Below, one piece after another: positions 46,322-56,010 of a stretch of 64,000 nucleotides of DNA. A program made the translations under genes and the position numbers. The notes beneath the pieces were generated by a model that was not told where the DNA came from, ran no database searches, and saw nothing but the letters and a program-made list of their open reading frames with translations. Each line of letters opens with the position of its first letter. Within the stretch, counting starts at the first letter, position 1. Source of the DNA: Ketobacter sp. (GTDB lineage: Bacteria > Pseudomonadota > Gammaproteobacteria > Pseudomonadales > Ketobacteraceae); assembly GCF_003671495.1 (NCBI RefSeq), contig NZ_RCHN01000034.1, forward strand, positions 62,001 to 126,000. The letters run 5' to 3'.

Positions 46322-47107
46322 ATGGCACACATAGAGACCACAACTGAGGGACACATTCTGCTGATTCGCATCAACCGTGCGGAGAAGTACAACGCCTTGT
46401 CACCGGAGATGTACCATGACATGGGCAAGGCACTGAAACGCCTGAACGATGACCCGGAGCTGCGGGTTGCCGTACTCTATGCAGAAGGCAAGCATTTCAC
46501 CGCCGGCGTGGAGCTGGATAAATGGGCACCCATTTTCGGCAGTGGCAATGCCTTCCCGGTGGGCCCCGATGAGATCGACCCCATGGGCCTGACCGGTGAT
46601 CGTCACAGCAAGCCGGTGATCATTGCCGTGCAGGGTTACTGCTTCACCTGGGGTGTGGAAATACTGCTGAACACTGAAATCCGTGTGGCCGCCCGCGACA
46701 CCCAATTCCAGATGCTGGAAGTGCAACGGGGCCTGTATCCCTGTGGCGGTGCCACCCTGCGCCTGCCCGTGGAAGCCGGTTGGGGCAACGCCCAACGGGT
46801 GTTGCTGACCGGTGAACGCTGGAGCGCCGAAGAAGCCTATCGCTGGGGCATGATCCAGGAGCTGGTGGAACCCGGCGAGCAATTCAACAAAGCCATGGAA
46901 ATCGCCACCAGCGTGGCCAAGGCCGCCCCGCTGGGGGTTCAGGGCGTATTGAAGGCCACCCGCTTCAGCGCCGCAAACCCTCACGACCAGGATGCCTGCG
47001 TCAAGCAGTTCATGGCGGACCTGAAGCCGGTGATGCAGAGCGAGGATGCAGCGGAAGGGGTCAACTCCTTCGTGGAACGTCGGGAAGCGGTGTTCAAAGG
47101 CCGTTAG
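46322..47107 (+). CDS. Enoyl-CoA hydratase/isomerase family protein
   Basis: 261-residue crotonase-fold enzyme. The CoA-binding A-x-x-K-Y-N-A motif (RAEKYNALSPEMYHDM), oxyanion loop EGKHFTAGVELDKWAP, and QMLEVQRGLYPCGGATLRLPVEAGWGNAQRVL are present. The usual second catalytic Glu of enoyl-CoA hydratase (in PEIxxG..P..GG) is replaced around VQRGLYPCGGA, so true hydratase activity is uncertain and an isomerase, hydrolase or other crotonase role is possible. Operon partner of the acyl-CoA dehydrogenase; closed by a terminator. Confidence 0.82.
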   Translation: MAHIETTTEGHILLIRINRAEKYNALSPEMYHDMGKALKRLNDDPELRVAVLYAEGKHFTAGVELDKWAPIFGSGNAFPVGPDEIDPMGLTGDRHSKPVIIAVQGYCFTWGVEILLNTEIRVAARDTQFQMLEVQRGLYPCGGATLRLPVEAGWGNAQRVLLTGERWSAEEAYRWGMIQELVEPGEQFNKAMEIATSVAKAAPLGVQGVLKATRFSAANPHDQDACVKQFMADLKPVMQSEDAAEGVNSFVERREAVFKGR

Positions 47108-47161
47108 TTCAACGCCCTGCACGCTCCAAACACCCTGCCGCAGCACACCACTAGTGCAACA

Positions 47162-47200
47162 AACAAAAAGCCCCGCTCATCCATGGCGGGGCTTTTTGTT
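47162..47200. terminator. Strong bidirectional terminator
   Basis: Perfect 15-bp inverted repeat AACAAAAAGCCCCGC / GCGGGGCTTTTTGTT with a 9-base loop. Placed between the crotonase gene and the convergent PilJ-type gene, so it can stop both. Confidence 0.93.
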
Positions 47201-47223
47201 TTGCTGAGGAAACCGGTGCGGAA

Positions 47224-48066
47224 TCAGTGGGCGATGTTCGCCGCCAGGCTGGATTCTGCCAGTACCCGTCCACCGTTCATGGCGATGCGGTCACGAATAT
47301 GATAGGCGTCCGCCAGGGTATTGGTCTGCTGAATCATGCTGGTCAGGGTCACGCTCATCACCACCGGCACATACTTGCCGTTGGAAAACTGTTCCAGGCC
47401 CAGTTTGGCGTATTCCCAGTTGCTGGACAGTTGCGACACGATCAGAGGGTCCACTGCAGCATCCTGGGAGTCCATGCGCAGCTCGGCCATACCGGCTTCA
47501 TAGGCCGCGACAGTGTGCCCCATCTCCTCTTCAATCCAGTCGGCATTAACGTCGATGTACTTGGCCAGGTACAGCAGATTGATACGTTCGGACAGCATGC
47601 TTTGTTGCTGCGCCAGGTCGATGCGATGGCCATAGTGGTGCGGCAGGCGGGCCTGCCAATCGCGCATCAGAATGTCGGTGCTCAGCAACAGCTCGTTGCT
47701 TTCTTCAATCAGGGTCAAGACGGAATCCGCATCGGGGCTGGCCAAAGCGGTACTGCGGAACGACAGCCATTGCTGTTTGATGTCCATCACCCGCTGATTG
47801 ATCGTCGAATTGGGGGAATTATGCTCCAACTGGCCCAACAGCAGTTCGAAGGCTTCCAGACTGGACTCCAGATCCGCTTTCGCGGCCTGGTAATCCACAT
47901 TGGCTGCCATTTGCACATGATCCCGGGCGATGCGCATCACCAGAGTGCGCTGTTCTGCCGCCTTGTGCACGGCGTCCAGGTCACTGATGGTACGGGCTGA
48001 AGACAGGGTGGATACCAGCCCCAGGATGACAACCAAAAAACTACGAATACTGACCAGCTTATTCAT
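47224..48066 (-). CDS. Stand-alone PilJ-type sensor domain protein
   Basis: 280 residues from the ATG at 48064-48066 (AGGA upstream; the ORF can be read 52 codons further but without homology). A signal peptide (LVSIRSFLVVILGLVSTLSSA) is followed by an all-helical region with two repeats of the type IV-pilus methyl-accepting-transducer N-terminal (PilJ-N) kind: AAEQRTLVMRIARDHVQMA and LAQQQSMLSERINLLYLAKYI, the Q-x-x-L-[SV]-x-R-I signature of such modules. There is no membrane anchor after it and no kinase, cyclase or MCP output domain, so it is a soluble periplasmic protein that must signal through a partner. Confidence 0.8.
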   Translation of the reverse strand: MNKLVSIRSFLVVILGLVSTLSSARTISDLDAVHKAAEQRTLVMRIARDHVQMAANVDYQAAKADLESSLEAFELLLGQLEHNSPNSTINQRVMDIKQQWLSFRSTALASPDADSVLTLIEESNELLLSTDILMRDWQARLPHHYGHRIDLAQQQSMLSERINLLYLAKYIDVNADWIEEEMGHTVAAYEAGMAELRMDSQDAAVDPLIVSQLSSNWEYAKLGLEQFSNGKYVPVVMSVTLTSMIQQTNTLADAYHIRDRIAMNGGRVLAESSLAANIAH

Positions 48067-48254
48067 TTTTGCAATCCTTTCGCGTGTTGTTACAAAGCAC
48101 AGACTTTCGTTACAAACTGTTACCTTAGTCAGTGTAAGTGCTGTTCGCGAATTGAACAGGCTGCAAATGGCAGATTGTGAAAAAGTTCCTACTCTTTTTA
48201 TGGTTTTGGTAATTTCCCACAAAACCCGTGTTTAGCGTCGCACATTTGAACCGG

Positions 48255-50009
48255 TCAACGCCCCCTGGGGGCATTCCCGCTGGCCACCGGCTCCAGGTGC
48301 TCCACCATCAGCTGAGCATTCTGCACGCCCCGAAACTCGTTCACATCCAGCCGGTAAGCCAGGTAGACCTGTTTGAGGTTGTGATTGGGCCACTTCTCCA
48401 GATCCACGTTAAAGGCGATGGCGTCCACCACGCGCTTGCTGGAGGGCAGACCAATGGACAGTTTCAGGTGTTTTTCACCCACGATCCGTTGATCCAGCAG
48501 CTCGAAGCAGCCATCAAACAAAGGTTCCGGAAAGCCCTGGCCCCAGGGCCCTGCTTCCCGCAACAGGCGGGCCACCGGCAGATCGATTTCCGGCTCAGAC
48601 AGCTCGCCGTCACTGTGCAGCTCCCCGGTCAGGTCCTCCAACACCAGCACCCGCCGGGCTTCAGCATCGAAGGCCTGTTGGAACGCCGGTAGATTTTCCT
48701 CGCGGATGCTGAGCCCTGCGGCCATGGCGTGGCCACCGAATTTCACGATGAGGCCGGGGTGCCGGCTGGCCACCGCGTCCAGGGCGTCCCGAATATGAAA
48801 GCCGGGTATGGAGCGGGCTGACCCCTTGATTTCACCACCATCCGCCGGGGCAAAGGCGATGGTGGGGCGATGGAAGCGTTCCTTGATGCGGGACGCCAGT
48901 ATGCCGATCACCCCCTGGTGCCAGTCCCGCTTGTAGATGCAGAGGCCCCAGGGCAGATCCGCGTCTTTGCCCAGGTGCAGTTGCTTAAGGGCGGTGAGGG
49001 CCTGTTGCTGCATGTCCCCCTCAATGCCCTTGCGCTCATGATTGAGCTGATCCAGTTCGGCAGCGTAGCGGGCCGCCAGCCGGGGGTCCTCCTGCAACAG
49101 GCATTCAATGCCTTTGGACATGTCCGTCAGCCGACCGGCTGCGTTCAAGCGCGGCCCCACGGCAAAACCCAGATCCGAGGCCACCAGCCCGGACAGGCGG
49201 CGCTTGGCCACCTCCACCAGCGCCTTGATACCGGGGCGACAGCGCCCTGCCCGCATGCGGGCCAGGCCGTGCTGCACCAGAATCCGGTTATTGCGGTCCA
49301 GGGGCACCACATCCGCCACCGTCCCCAGGGCCACAATATCCAGGTAATCCGCCATGTTGGGTTCACTGATTCCCTGGCGTTCGAACCAGTTCAACTGCTT
49401 GAGCCGGGTGCGCAGGGCCGTCATCAGGTAAAACGCCACGCCCACCCCCGCCAGGTTCTTGCTGGGGAACGGACACCCGGGCTGATTGGGGTTGACGATG
49501 GCATCCGCCGGCGGCAATTGATGGCCCGGCAGGTGGTGGTCCGTCACCAGGACCTTGATGCCAGCGGCACGGGCCGCCTGCACCCCCTCAATACTGGAGA
49601 TGCCGTTGTCCACCGTCATGATCAGATCCGGGCCTTGCTGTTGCGCCACCGCCACGATTTCAGGGGTGAGGCCATAGCCGTACTCAAAACGGTTGGGTAC
49701 CAGATAGTCCACCGCAGCCGCCCCCAGGCGACGCAATGCCAGTACGCTCAAGGCACTGCTGGTGGCCCCATCGGCATCGAAATCCCCCACCACCAGGATC
49801 TTGTGTCGCTGCTCCAATGCCTCCACCAGCAAATCCAAGGCGGCATCCAGGCCTTTCAATTCCGCGGCCGGCAACAGGTTTTTCAGTGCCAGATCCACAT
49901 CGCTGTCGGCCAACAGACCGCGATGGGCATAGATGCGCTGCAATAGGGTGGGAATCTCAGAGGAAAACTGCGGGGGTGTGGTTGCGCTACGGCGTTTGAT
50001 CTGTTTCAT
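48255..50009 (-). CDS. recJ: Single-stranded-DNA exonuclease RecJ
   Basis: 5'-3' ssDNA exonuclease of the DHH family in recombination and mismatch repair, 584 residues. Motif I VVGDFDADGATSSALSVLAL, the DHH motif VTDHHLPG, and LNAAGRL are followed by the DHHA1 domain with GGHAMAAGLSI and the C-terminal OB fold. Full length. Follows thrC by 42 bases that contain a strong hairpin; its own ribosome site is weak (GGA only), so its expression may depend on it. Confidence 0.97.
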   Translation of the reverse strand: MKQIKRRSATTPPQFSSEIPTLLQRIYAHRGLLADSDVDLALKNLLPAAELKGLDAALDLLVEALEQRHKILVVGDFDADGATSSALSVLALRRLGAAAVDYLVPNRFEYGYGLTPEIVAVAQQQGPDLIMTVDNGISSIEGVQAARAAGIKVLVTDHHLPGHQLPPADAIVNPNQPGCPFPSKNLAGVGVAFYLMTALRTRLKQLNWFERQGISEPNMADYLDIVALGTVADVVPLDRNNRILVQHGLARMRAGRCRPGIKALVEVAKRRLSGLVASDLGFAVGPRLNAAGRLTDMSKGIECLLQEDPRLAARYAAELDQLNHERKGIEGDMQQQALTALKQLHLGKDADLPWGLCIYKRDWHQGVIGILASRIKERFHRPTIAFAPADGGEIKGSARSIPGFHIRDALDAVASRHPGLIVKFGGHAMAAGLSIREENLPAFQQAFDAEARRVLVLEDLTGELHSDGELSEPEIDLPVARLLREAGPWGQGFPEPLFDGCFELLDQRIVGEKHLKLSIGLPSSKRVVDAIAFNVDLEKWPNHNLKQVYLAYRLDVNEFRGVQNAQLMVEHLEPVASGNAPRGR

Positions 50010-50020
50010 GGCAGGAATCC

Positions 50021-50043
50021 GGGGGGAGGTGTTCTCTCCCCCC
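50021..50043 (-). other. GC-rich hairpin between thrC and recJ
   Basis: GGGGGGAG (50021-50028), 7-base loop, CTCCCCCC (50036-50043). An 8-bp GC stem just before the recJ start, with no T run after it. It could reduce read-through from thrC or block recJ translation; the thrC stop is nine bases before it. Confidence 0.6.
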
Positions 50044-50051
50044 AGGGCAGG

Positions 50052-51128
50052 TTACTGCATGTTCCGCAGAATGCTTTCCTTCACGGAAGCCAGCTTGGCG
50101 TCGATGGTTTCCATGATGGCGTTCTGGCATTGGGAAATGGCGGTATCCGGGTCTTTCAGGCCGTTGCCGGTGAGGGTACAGACGATCTTGCTGCCTTCGG
50201 GGATTTTGCCACTCTTCACATCCCGAATGGCGCCCCCCAGGGAGGCCGCTGAAGCCGGTTCACAGAACACCCCTTCATTTTGCGCCAGCAGACGCTGGGT
50301 TTGCAGGATTTCCTGGTCGCTCAGCTCATCGAACCAGCCACCGGATTCTTTCTGCACATTCCAGGCTTTATCCCAGCTCTGGGGATGTCCGATGCGGATC
50401 GCTGTGGCCACAGTTTCCGGGTTGTCCACCATGGTACCCCGCATGAAGGGGGCAGCGCCGGCGGCTTGATAACCCACCATTTTCGGCAGGCTGTTGGAGA
50501 TGCCGGCCTTGTGGAATTCGGTGTACCCCATCCAGTGGGCCGTGATGTTCCCTGCATTGCCCACCGGCAGACAGTGGTAATCCGGGGCCGCACCCAGCTC
50601 TTCCACAATTTCAAAGGCCGCGGTTTTCTGGCCCTGCAAGCGGAAGGGGTTGATGGAATTCACGATGGTGACCGGCGCTTCTGCAGCCACTTCTTTCACC
50701 AACTGCATGCCTTCATCAAAGTTGCCGCGGATCTGCAGGGTAACGGCGCCGTACATCATGGCCTGGGCCAGCTTGCCCATGGCGATCTTGCCTTCAGGAA
50801 TCAACACAAAAGCCGTGATCCCGGCACGGGCGGCATAGGCAGCGGCGGCGGCGGAGGTGTTGCCGGTGGAGGCGCAGATAATGGCTTTGCTGCCCTCTTC
50901 CACTGCTTTGGTCACCGCCATGGTCATGCCCCGGTCCTTAAAGGAACCCGTGGGGTTCAGGCCTTCGTACTTGACGTAGAAATCCACGTTCTTGCCGATC
51001 AGGCGCGGAATATTGTTGAGGCGGATTAACGGGGTTTTGCCCTCGCCCAGACTGATCAAACGGGTATCGTCTTGAACAGGCAGATAGTCACGATAGTTAT
51101 CAATCAGTCCGGTGTAGCGTTTACTCAT
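50052..51128 (-). CDS. thrC: Threonine synthase
   Basis: PLP enzyme converting O-phosphohomoserine to threonine, short (about 350-residue) class found in many bacteria. The Schiff-base lysine is in [34 protein letters not shown] forms the phosphate/PLP loop, and [18 protein letters not shown] is conserved. 358 residues. Second gene after hom, 44 bases downstream, in the threonine branch. Confidence 0.97.
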   Translation of the reverse strand: MSKRYTGLIDNYRDYLPVQDDTRLISLGEGKTPLIRLNNIPRLIGKNVDFYVKYEGLNPTGSFKDRGMTMAVTKAVEEGSKAIICASTGNTSAAAAAYAARAGITAFVLIPEGKIAMGKLAQAMMYGAVTLQIRGNFDEGMQLVKEVAAEAPVTIVNSINPFRLQGQKTAAFEIVEELGAAPDYHCLPVGNAGNITAHWMGYTEFHKAGISNSLPKMVGYQAAGAAPFMRGTMVDNPETVATAIRIGHPQSWDKAWNVQKESGGWFDELSDQEILQTQRLLAQNEGVFCEPASAASLGGAIRDVKSGKIPEGSKIVCTLTGNGLKDPDTAISQCQNAIMETIDAKLASVKESILRNMQ

Positions 51129-51172
51129 GATTCAGTTCCACACATTCTCTCATTAAAATTTCGGGGCGCAGG

Positions 51173-52480
51173 TCAGCAGTCCAGGGTTTCCAGCCGGATG
51201 CGCACCACGTCGTCTGCCAGCACATCCAGGGCCCGGATCTTATCCAGCGCATTATTCATTTTGCTTTCCACTACCTGACGCACGATCATGATCAACGGCA
51301 CCGGGCTGCTTTCATCCGCCTGGTCTTTCTGGATGATGGCTTCAATATTGATGTCCGAATCGCTCAGGGCAGCGGCGATCTTGGCCAGGACGCCCGGTTG
51401 ATCCTTCACATGCATACGCAGGTAGAACCCGGTCACCACGTCTTCGATGGGCAGAATCGGGGTGTCGGACAGGGTATCCGCCTGGAACGCCAGGTGCGGC
51501 ACCCGGTTGTTGGGGTCGGTGGTCAGGGCCCGGGCCACGTCCACCACGTCCGCCACCACGGCCGAAGCCGTCGGTTCAGAGCCAGCACCAGGGCCGTAAT
51601 ACAGGGTCGGGCCCACTGCGTCACTCTGCACCATTACCGCGTTCATTACGCCGTTGACGTTGGCGATGAGGCGGCTTTCCGGAATCAAAGTGGGATGCAC
51701 CCGCAGTTCCACCCCATTTTCCGTCTGGCGGGTTACACCCAGATGTTTGATGCGATATCCCAGCTCTTCCGCGTAGGACACGTCTTCCCGGGTGATCCGG
51801 GTGATGCCTTCGGTGTAGATTTTGGGGAATTGCAGGGGAATACCAAAGGCGATGGAAGCCAGTATCGTCAGTTTGTGGGCGGCGTCGATGCCTTCCACAT
51901 CGAAGGTGGGGTCCGCTTCGGCATAACCCAGCGCCTGGGCTTCTTTCAGCACGTCATCAAAATCGCGGCCTTTCTCGGCCATCTCGGTCAGGATGAAGTT
52001 ACCGGTGCCATTGATGATGCCGGCCACCCAGTCGATGCGGTTCGCAGACAGGCCTTCACGAATGGCTTTGATAATGGGAATACCACCGGCCACCGCGGCT
52101 TCGAACGCCACATTGACGCCCTTTTCCTGGGCCGCGGCAAAAATCTCGTTACCGTGCTCGGCGATCAATGCCTTGTTGGCCGTGACAATATGCTTGCCGT
52201 TCTCGATGGCTTTCATCACCAGTTCAAACGCGACGGTAGTGCCACCGATCAACTCCACCAGGATGTCCACGCTGGGGTCGTTCACCACCGCGAAAATGTC
52301 GCGGGATACGGTGACGCCGCTGGTATCCGCATTGGGGTTGTCACGCCGGGCACCCACATGGGTCACCACGATGTCACGCCCCGCCCGGCGGGCAATATCT
52401 TCCGCGTTGCGATACAGCACGTTGAAGGTTCCACTTCCTACGGTGCCCAGACCGACGATACCCACGTTAACCGGTTTCAA
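51173..52480 (-). CDS. hom: Homoserine dehydrogenase
   Basis: NAD(P)H-dependent reduction of aspartate semialdehyde to homoserine, 435 residues. N-terminal Rossmann motif GIVGLGTVGSGTF, catalytic-domain motif GIINGTGNFILTEM, GYAEADPTFDVEGIDAAHKL, and a C-terminal ACT domain (YLRMHVKDQPGVLAKIAAALSDSDINIEAIIQ in outline), which usually gives threonine feedback inhibition. The start is TTG at 52478-52480, with GAGG upstream. Precedes thrC and follows alaC. Confidence 0.97.
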   Translation of the reverse strand: MKPVNVGIVGLGTVGSGTFNVLYRNAEDIARRAGRDIVVTHVGARRDNPNADTSGVTVSRDIFAVVNDPSVDILVELIGGTTVAFELVMKAIENGKHIVTANKALIAEHGNEIFAAAQEKGVNVAFEAAVAGGIPIIKAIREGLSANRIDWVAGIINGTGNFILTEMAEKGRDFDDVLKEAQALGYAEADPTFDVEGIDAAHKLTILASIAFGIPLQFPKIYTEGITRITREDVSYAEELGYRIKHLGVTRQTENGVELRVHPTLIPESRLIANVNGVMNAVMVQSDAVGPTLYYGPGAGSEPTASAVVADVVDVARALTTDPNNRVPHLAFQADTLSDTPILPIEDVVTGFYLRMHVKDQPGVLAKIAAALSDSDINIEAIIQKDQADESSPVPLIMIVRQVVESKMNNALDKIRALDVLADDVVRIRLETLDC

Positions 52481-52510
52481 CTGACTTACCTCTTCATTTA
52501 TATTTATACG

Positions 52511-53686
52511 TTAAGCCGACTGCATCAGGCGCTTGATGCCCCGCACCGCCTGCCGGATACGCTGCTCATTCTCAATCAGTGCAAAGCGCACATGATCGTC
52601 CCCGTATTCTCCGAAACCCAGCCCCGGCGAAACCGCGACTTTGGCTTCCTGCAACAACAGCTTACTGAATTCCAGCGAGCCCAGAGCCCGGAACTTCTCG
52701 GGAATCTGCGCCCACACAAACATGGTGGCTTTGGGATACGCTACCGGCCAGCCGATGGCATTCAGCCCTTCGCAGAGCACGTCCCGCCGGCGCTGGTACA
52801 TGTCCCGGATCTCCGCCACACACTGCTGATCCCCTTCCAGGGCGCTGATGGCGGCCACCTGAATCGGGGTGAAGGTGCCGTAATCCATATAGGACTTGAT
52901 GCGGGCCAGCGCCCCGATCAGGGTGGGGTTGCCAACACAGAAGCCCACGCGCCAGCCGGGCATATTATAACTTTTCGACAAACTAAAAAACTCAACGGCA
53001 ATGTCTTTGGCGCCGGGCACCTGCATCACCGAAGGCGCCTGATAGCCGTCAAAGACGATGTCCGCATAGGCCAGGTCGTGCACCAGCCAGATATGGTTCT
53101 CCCGGCAGATCTCCACTGCCCGCTCAAAGAACGCCAGATCAACACATTGAGCCGTGGGGTTCCCCGGGAAATTCAGCACCAGCATTTTCGGCTTGGGCCA
53201 GCTTTCACGGATCGCCTTTTCCAGCTCTTCAAAAAAATCCACATCCGGCCGCATGGAAACATGGCGTATATCCGCGCCGGCAATGACGAACCCGTAAGGG
53301 TGGATCGGATACGACGGATTGGGCACCAGAACCGTATCCCCTGTGCTCATGGTGGCCAGGGCCAGGTGCGCCAGCCCTTCTTTGGAGCCGATGGTGACAA
53401 TGGCCTCTTCCACCGGGTCCAGCGCCACATCGTAGCGGCGCTGATACCAGTCACAGATCGCCTTGCGCAGACGCGGAATGCCCTTGGACTGGGAGTAACG
53501 GTGGGTATCCCCCCGCTGCACCGTCTCCACCAGCTTATTGACGATGTGCTGGGGGGTGGGTTGATCCGGATTGCCCATGCCGAAATCGATGATGTCTTCC
53601 CCGCGGGCGCGCGCCTGCTTCTTCAACTCGCCGACGATGTTGAACACATAGGGCGGCAGCCGCTTGATTCGGGAAAATTCGGTCAC
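52511..53686 (-). CDS. alaC: Alanine-synthesising aminotransferase (AlaC type)
   Basis: 391-residue class I PLP aminotransferase. PLP lysine in [32 protein letters not shown] and [17 protein letters not shown] match AlaC/alanine transaminases, which make alanine from pyruvate and glutamate. Its place before hom and thrC is common in gammaproteobacteria. A broader valine/methionine specificity cannot be excluded. Confidence 0.92.
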   Translation of the reverse strand: MTEFSRIKRLPPYVFNIVGELKKQARARGEDIIDFGMGNPDQPTPQHIVNKLVETVQRGDTHRYSQSKGIPRLRKAICDWYQRRYDVALDPVEEAIVTIGSKEGLAHLALATMSTGDTVLVPNPSYPIHPYGFVIAGADIRHVSMRPDVDFFEELEKAIRESWPKPKMLVLNFPGNPTAQCVDLAFFERAVEICRENHIWLVHDLAYADIVFDGYQAPSVMQVPGAKDIAVEFFSLSKSYNMPGWRVGFCVGNPTLIGALARIKSYMDYGTFTPIQVAAISALEGDQQCVAEIRDMYQRRRDVLCEGLNAIGWPVAYPKATMFVWAQIPEKFRALGSLEFSKLLLQEAKVAVSPGLGFGEYGDDHVRFALIENEQRIRQAVRGIKRLMQSA

Positions 53687-53795
53687 AGAACACCTTCGAT
53701 GGAGTGTAAATGGTTACTAACTTGGAGCTGGGAAGCAAAGAGTGTGAACAATACTGATGTGGCAGGGAATCGTCAATGGAGGCAGGGAGGGTTTT

Positions 53796-53822
53796 GGGTG
53801 AGCGGCAGCGCCCCGCTCACCC
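53796..53822. other. Hairpin downstream of dsbC
   Basis: GGGTGAGCGG, 7-base loop, CCGCTCACCC: a 10-bp stem about 30 bases past the dsbC stop on its transcript, without a T tract. It may be a weak or factor-dependent terminator or an mRNA end-protecting structure before alaC. Confidence 0.55.
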
Positions 53823-53851
53823 GGGAAGGGGCAACGCAGGCCCCCGGGTGT

Positions 53852-54586
53852 TTACTGGATTCCCAGCTGCTGGGCCAACTGCCCTGCTTTCATGTAACCA
53901 CCCAGTTGGCGCCCATCCATAGAGTACACGGCAGGAGTGCCTCGCACCCCGATCTGCTGACCGAGGTTGATCTGGTCCTGGATGGTATTCTGCTCACAAA
54001 CCTTGCCCGCGGGCGCCGCGACAGACTCATTGGATTTGGCTTTGGTCATGGCATCGGTGCGGTCGTTGGCGCACCAGACGTTCACCATGGTCTGCCCGGC
54101 CGGCGACTGCAGGCCATAGCGGGGCCAGGCTACGTATTTCACCGTGATCCCCAGCTGGTTCATCTGGGCCACTTCGGTGTGGAACTTGCGGCAGTAACCA
54201 CAACTGGTGTCGGTGAATACCAGCACCTCGCTTTTTTCGTCTTTCGCCGGATACACCACCAGATCGGCATCCTGCAGGCTGTTCAGGGCATCCACCCGTT
54301 GGTGACTGCGGTAATTTTCGCTCAGATTGACCGTCGCATTGCCACCGATATCCAGCAGATCCCCGGTGAAGATGTATTTGCTGTCCCCTGACACATAGAG
54401 CAACTCGCCGCTGCTGGTCTCCACCTGGTAGATCCCGTTCACCGCGGTTTTCTCGATCTTGCTGATCTGCACTTGGGGAAAGCGTATGGAAAAGGTGCCT
54501 TTGATCACTTCCTGATCGGTTGCAGCCCACAGGGTCGCCGGCAGTGACAACGCCACGGTGACGACCATCATCATTACTTTAAACAT
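53852..54586 (-). CDS. dsbC: Thiol:disulfide isomerase DsbC
   Basis: Periplasmic disulfide isomerase, 244 residues. Signal peptide (VVTVALSLPATLWAA), N-terminal cystatin-like dimerisation domain, then a thioredoxin fold with the active site FTDTSCGYCRKFH. The cis-Pro loop is GVRGTPAVYSMDGRQLGGY, with the usual DsbC TP. The structural disulfide cysteines lie in WCANDRTDAM and KVCEQN. Downstream of xerD, as in Pseudomonas. Confidence 0.96.
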   Translation of the reverse strand: MFKVMMMVVTVALSLPATLWAATDQEVIKGTFSIRFPQVQISKIEKTAVNGIYQVETSSGELLYVSGDSKYIFTGDLLDIGGNATVNLSENYRSHQRVDALNSLQDADLVVYPAKDEKSEVLVFTDTSCGYCRKFHTEVAQMNQLGITVKYVAWPRYGLQSPAGQTMVNVWCANDRTDAMTKAKSNESVAAPAGKVCEQNTIQDQINLGQQIGVRGTPAVYSMDGRQLGGYMKAGQLAQQLGIQ

Positions 54587-54694
54587 TCACATCTCTCTGT
54601 ACTGGGTTTCGTCGCGCTGGGTTTCAGCTTCATTAGACCCAAGATAGACCACAAGTTCCAGCCAGGGGTAATGAAAATACCCCACCGGACAGGG

Positions 54695-55597
54695 TCACCC
54701 CCTGGGGTGGTGCTCCCGATGCAGCTCCTGCAACCGATGCCGGGCCACATGGGTGTAGATCTGGGTGGTGGACAGATCGCTGTGTCCAAGCAGTAACTGC
54801 ACCACCCGCAGATCCGCCCCATGATTCAGCAAATGGGTGGCAAAAGCATGACGCAGCGTGTGTGGAGACACCGCCGCCTGCACGCCCGCCAGCGTGACAT
54901 AATGCTTGATCCGATGCCAAAACGTTTGCCGCGTCATCTGGTCACCGCGGTTGCTGGGGAAAAGGACGTCGCTTTCGGGGTTGCGCAGCAGCTCCGGCCG
55001 GGCTTCCTTTGCGTATTGCAGCAACCAGCGGATCGCCTCCTCCCCCATGGGCACCAGGCGTTCCTTGCTGCCTTTGCCCATCAGGCGAATCACCCCTTGG
55101 CGCAGGTTGAGATCGTAGGTGGTCAGCGACACCAGCTCGCTAACCCGCAGTCCACAGGCGTATAGCAACTCCAGCATGGCCTTGTCCCGCAAGCCGATGG
55201 GCTGTTCCAGATCCGGCGCCGCCAACAGGGCTTCCACGTCCGCTTCACTCAGGGTTTTGGGGAGGGGTTTGCCCAATTTGGGCATTTCAACCCGCAGGGT
55301 GGGGTCCACCGCTACCAGGGATTCCCGCAGGCAATACTGATACAGTCCCCGCACCGCAGACAGGAAGCGGGCAGTAGAGCGGGCATTGAACTGCTGCTCA
55401 TAGCGATGGGCCAGATAGCGGTTCAGATCCCCGTGGGACGCCTTGAGTATGTTGATTTCCCCTTGCGCGTCCAACCATTTGGCGTAGGCCATGAGGTCCT
55501 GCCGATAGGAATTGAGGGTGTTGTCACTGAGTCCCCGTTCCAGCCAACAGGCGTCCAGGTACTGATTCACCAGGCTGGTGGAATCGGTCAGGCCCAT
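54695..55597 (-). CDS. xerD: Tyrosine recombinase XerD
   Basis: Site-specific recombinase acting with XerC at dif to resolve chromosome dimers; 300 residues. N-terminal SAM-like core-binding domain (LVNQYLDACWLERGLSDNTLNSYRQDL in outline). The catalytic set is intact: Arg in ACGLRVSEL, Lys in GKGSKERLVPMG, HxxR in HTLRHAFATHLLNHGADL, His in LLLGHSDLSTTQIYTH, and the nucleophile Tyr in that last block. The ATG at 55595-55597 is preferred over an upstream TTG. First gene before dsbC, 108 bases apart. Confidence 0.96.
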   Translation of the reverse strand: MGLTDSTSLVNQYLDACWLERGLSDNTLNSYRQDLMAYAKWLDAQGEINILKASHGDLNRYLAHRYEQQFNARSTARFLSAVRGLYQYCLRESLVAVDPTLRVEMPKLGKPLPKTLSEADVEALLAAPDLEQPIGLRDKAMLELLYACGLRVSELVSLTTYDLNLRQGVIRLMGKGSKERLVPMGEEAIRWLLQYAKEARPELLRNPESDVLFPSNRGDQMTRQTFWHRIKHYVTLAGVQAAVSPHTLRHAFATHLLNHGADLRVVQLLLGHSDLSTTQIYTHVARHRLQELHREHHPRG

Positions 55598-55671
55598 AAA
55601 TGCAGTCAACCTTGATCAAAAGTATGATCAAAAGCATATCAAATACCGGGCTTCATAACAGAGGGTACTAA

Positions 55672-55699
55672 GAAAAAACGGGGCCCAGGAACTGGGCCC
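55672..55699 (-). terminator. Intrinsic terminator of the 37-residue gene
   Basis: On the minus strand GGGCCCAG, TTC, CTGGGCCC, then CGTTTTTT. The 8-bp stem and T run end the small-protein transcript eight bases after its stop codon and upstream of xerD. Confidence 0.9.
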
Positions 55700-55706
55700 A
55701 CAAGGG

Positions 55707-55820
55707 CTAATCCGCCTCGCAAACCGCGGATAAAAAAGGAGAAATCAGGAGATTGAATGCGCCACGAACAAGAATTACGACCAGTGCGGAAACCAGAATC
55801 ACGAGTGTTACAGCTTTCAT
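55707..55820 (-). CDS. 37-residue single-pass membrane miniprotein
   Basis: An ORF too short for routine calling. It starts with ATG (55818-55820) seven bases after AGGTGG and encodes MKAVTLVILVSALVVILVRG, then a 17-residue tail (AFNLLISPFLSAVCEAD). The first ~18 residues are a membrane helix after a lysine, without a clear signal cleavage site. It is immediately followed by an intrinsic terminator, so it is a stand-alone unit between xerD and the diguanylate cyclases. No family is recognised. The start, ribosome site, hydrophobic profile and terminator together make a real gene likely. Confidence 0.65.
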   Translation of the reverse strand: MKAVTLVILVSALVVILVRGAFNLLISPFLSAVCEAD

Positions 55821-56010
55821 AGAGGACCACCTACTGCGTTTCTTATTGTTGTAACTCCATAATACGCCCGCTTGATATAACTACAATGCCGCGACACAGC
55901 ATTACAGCGCAACCACACAGTCGGGCAACAATTTATAGGATCAAGTTACATTTCCTCCCCCTGAACTACACTTTCAATAAGATAGATTCAAGGAACCGAA
56001 CCAGGAAACC

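Noticed and set aside
51398..54391. A 997-codon open frame on the plus strand antisense to hom, alaC and dsbC
   Set aside because: It has no ribosome site or signature and is fully covered by three well-conserved genes on the other strand; long antisense frames are common in GC-rich DNA.
55639..55830. 63-codon minus-strand frame over the small-protein locus
   Set aside because: It runs through the terminator hairpin and lacks a ribosome site; the 37-residue frame with AGGTGG and a terminator is the credible gene.
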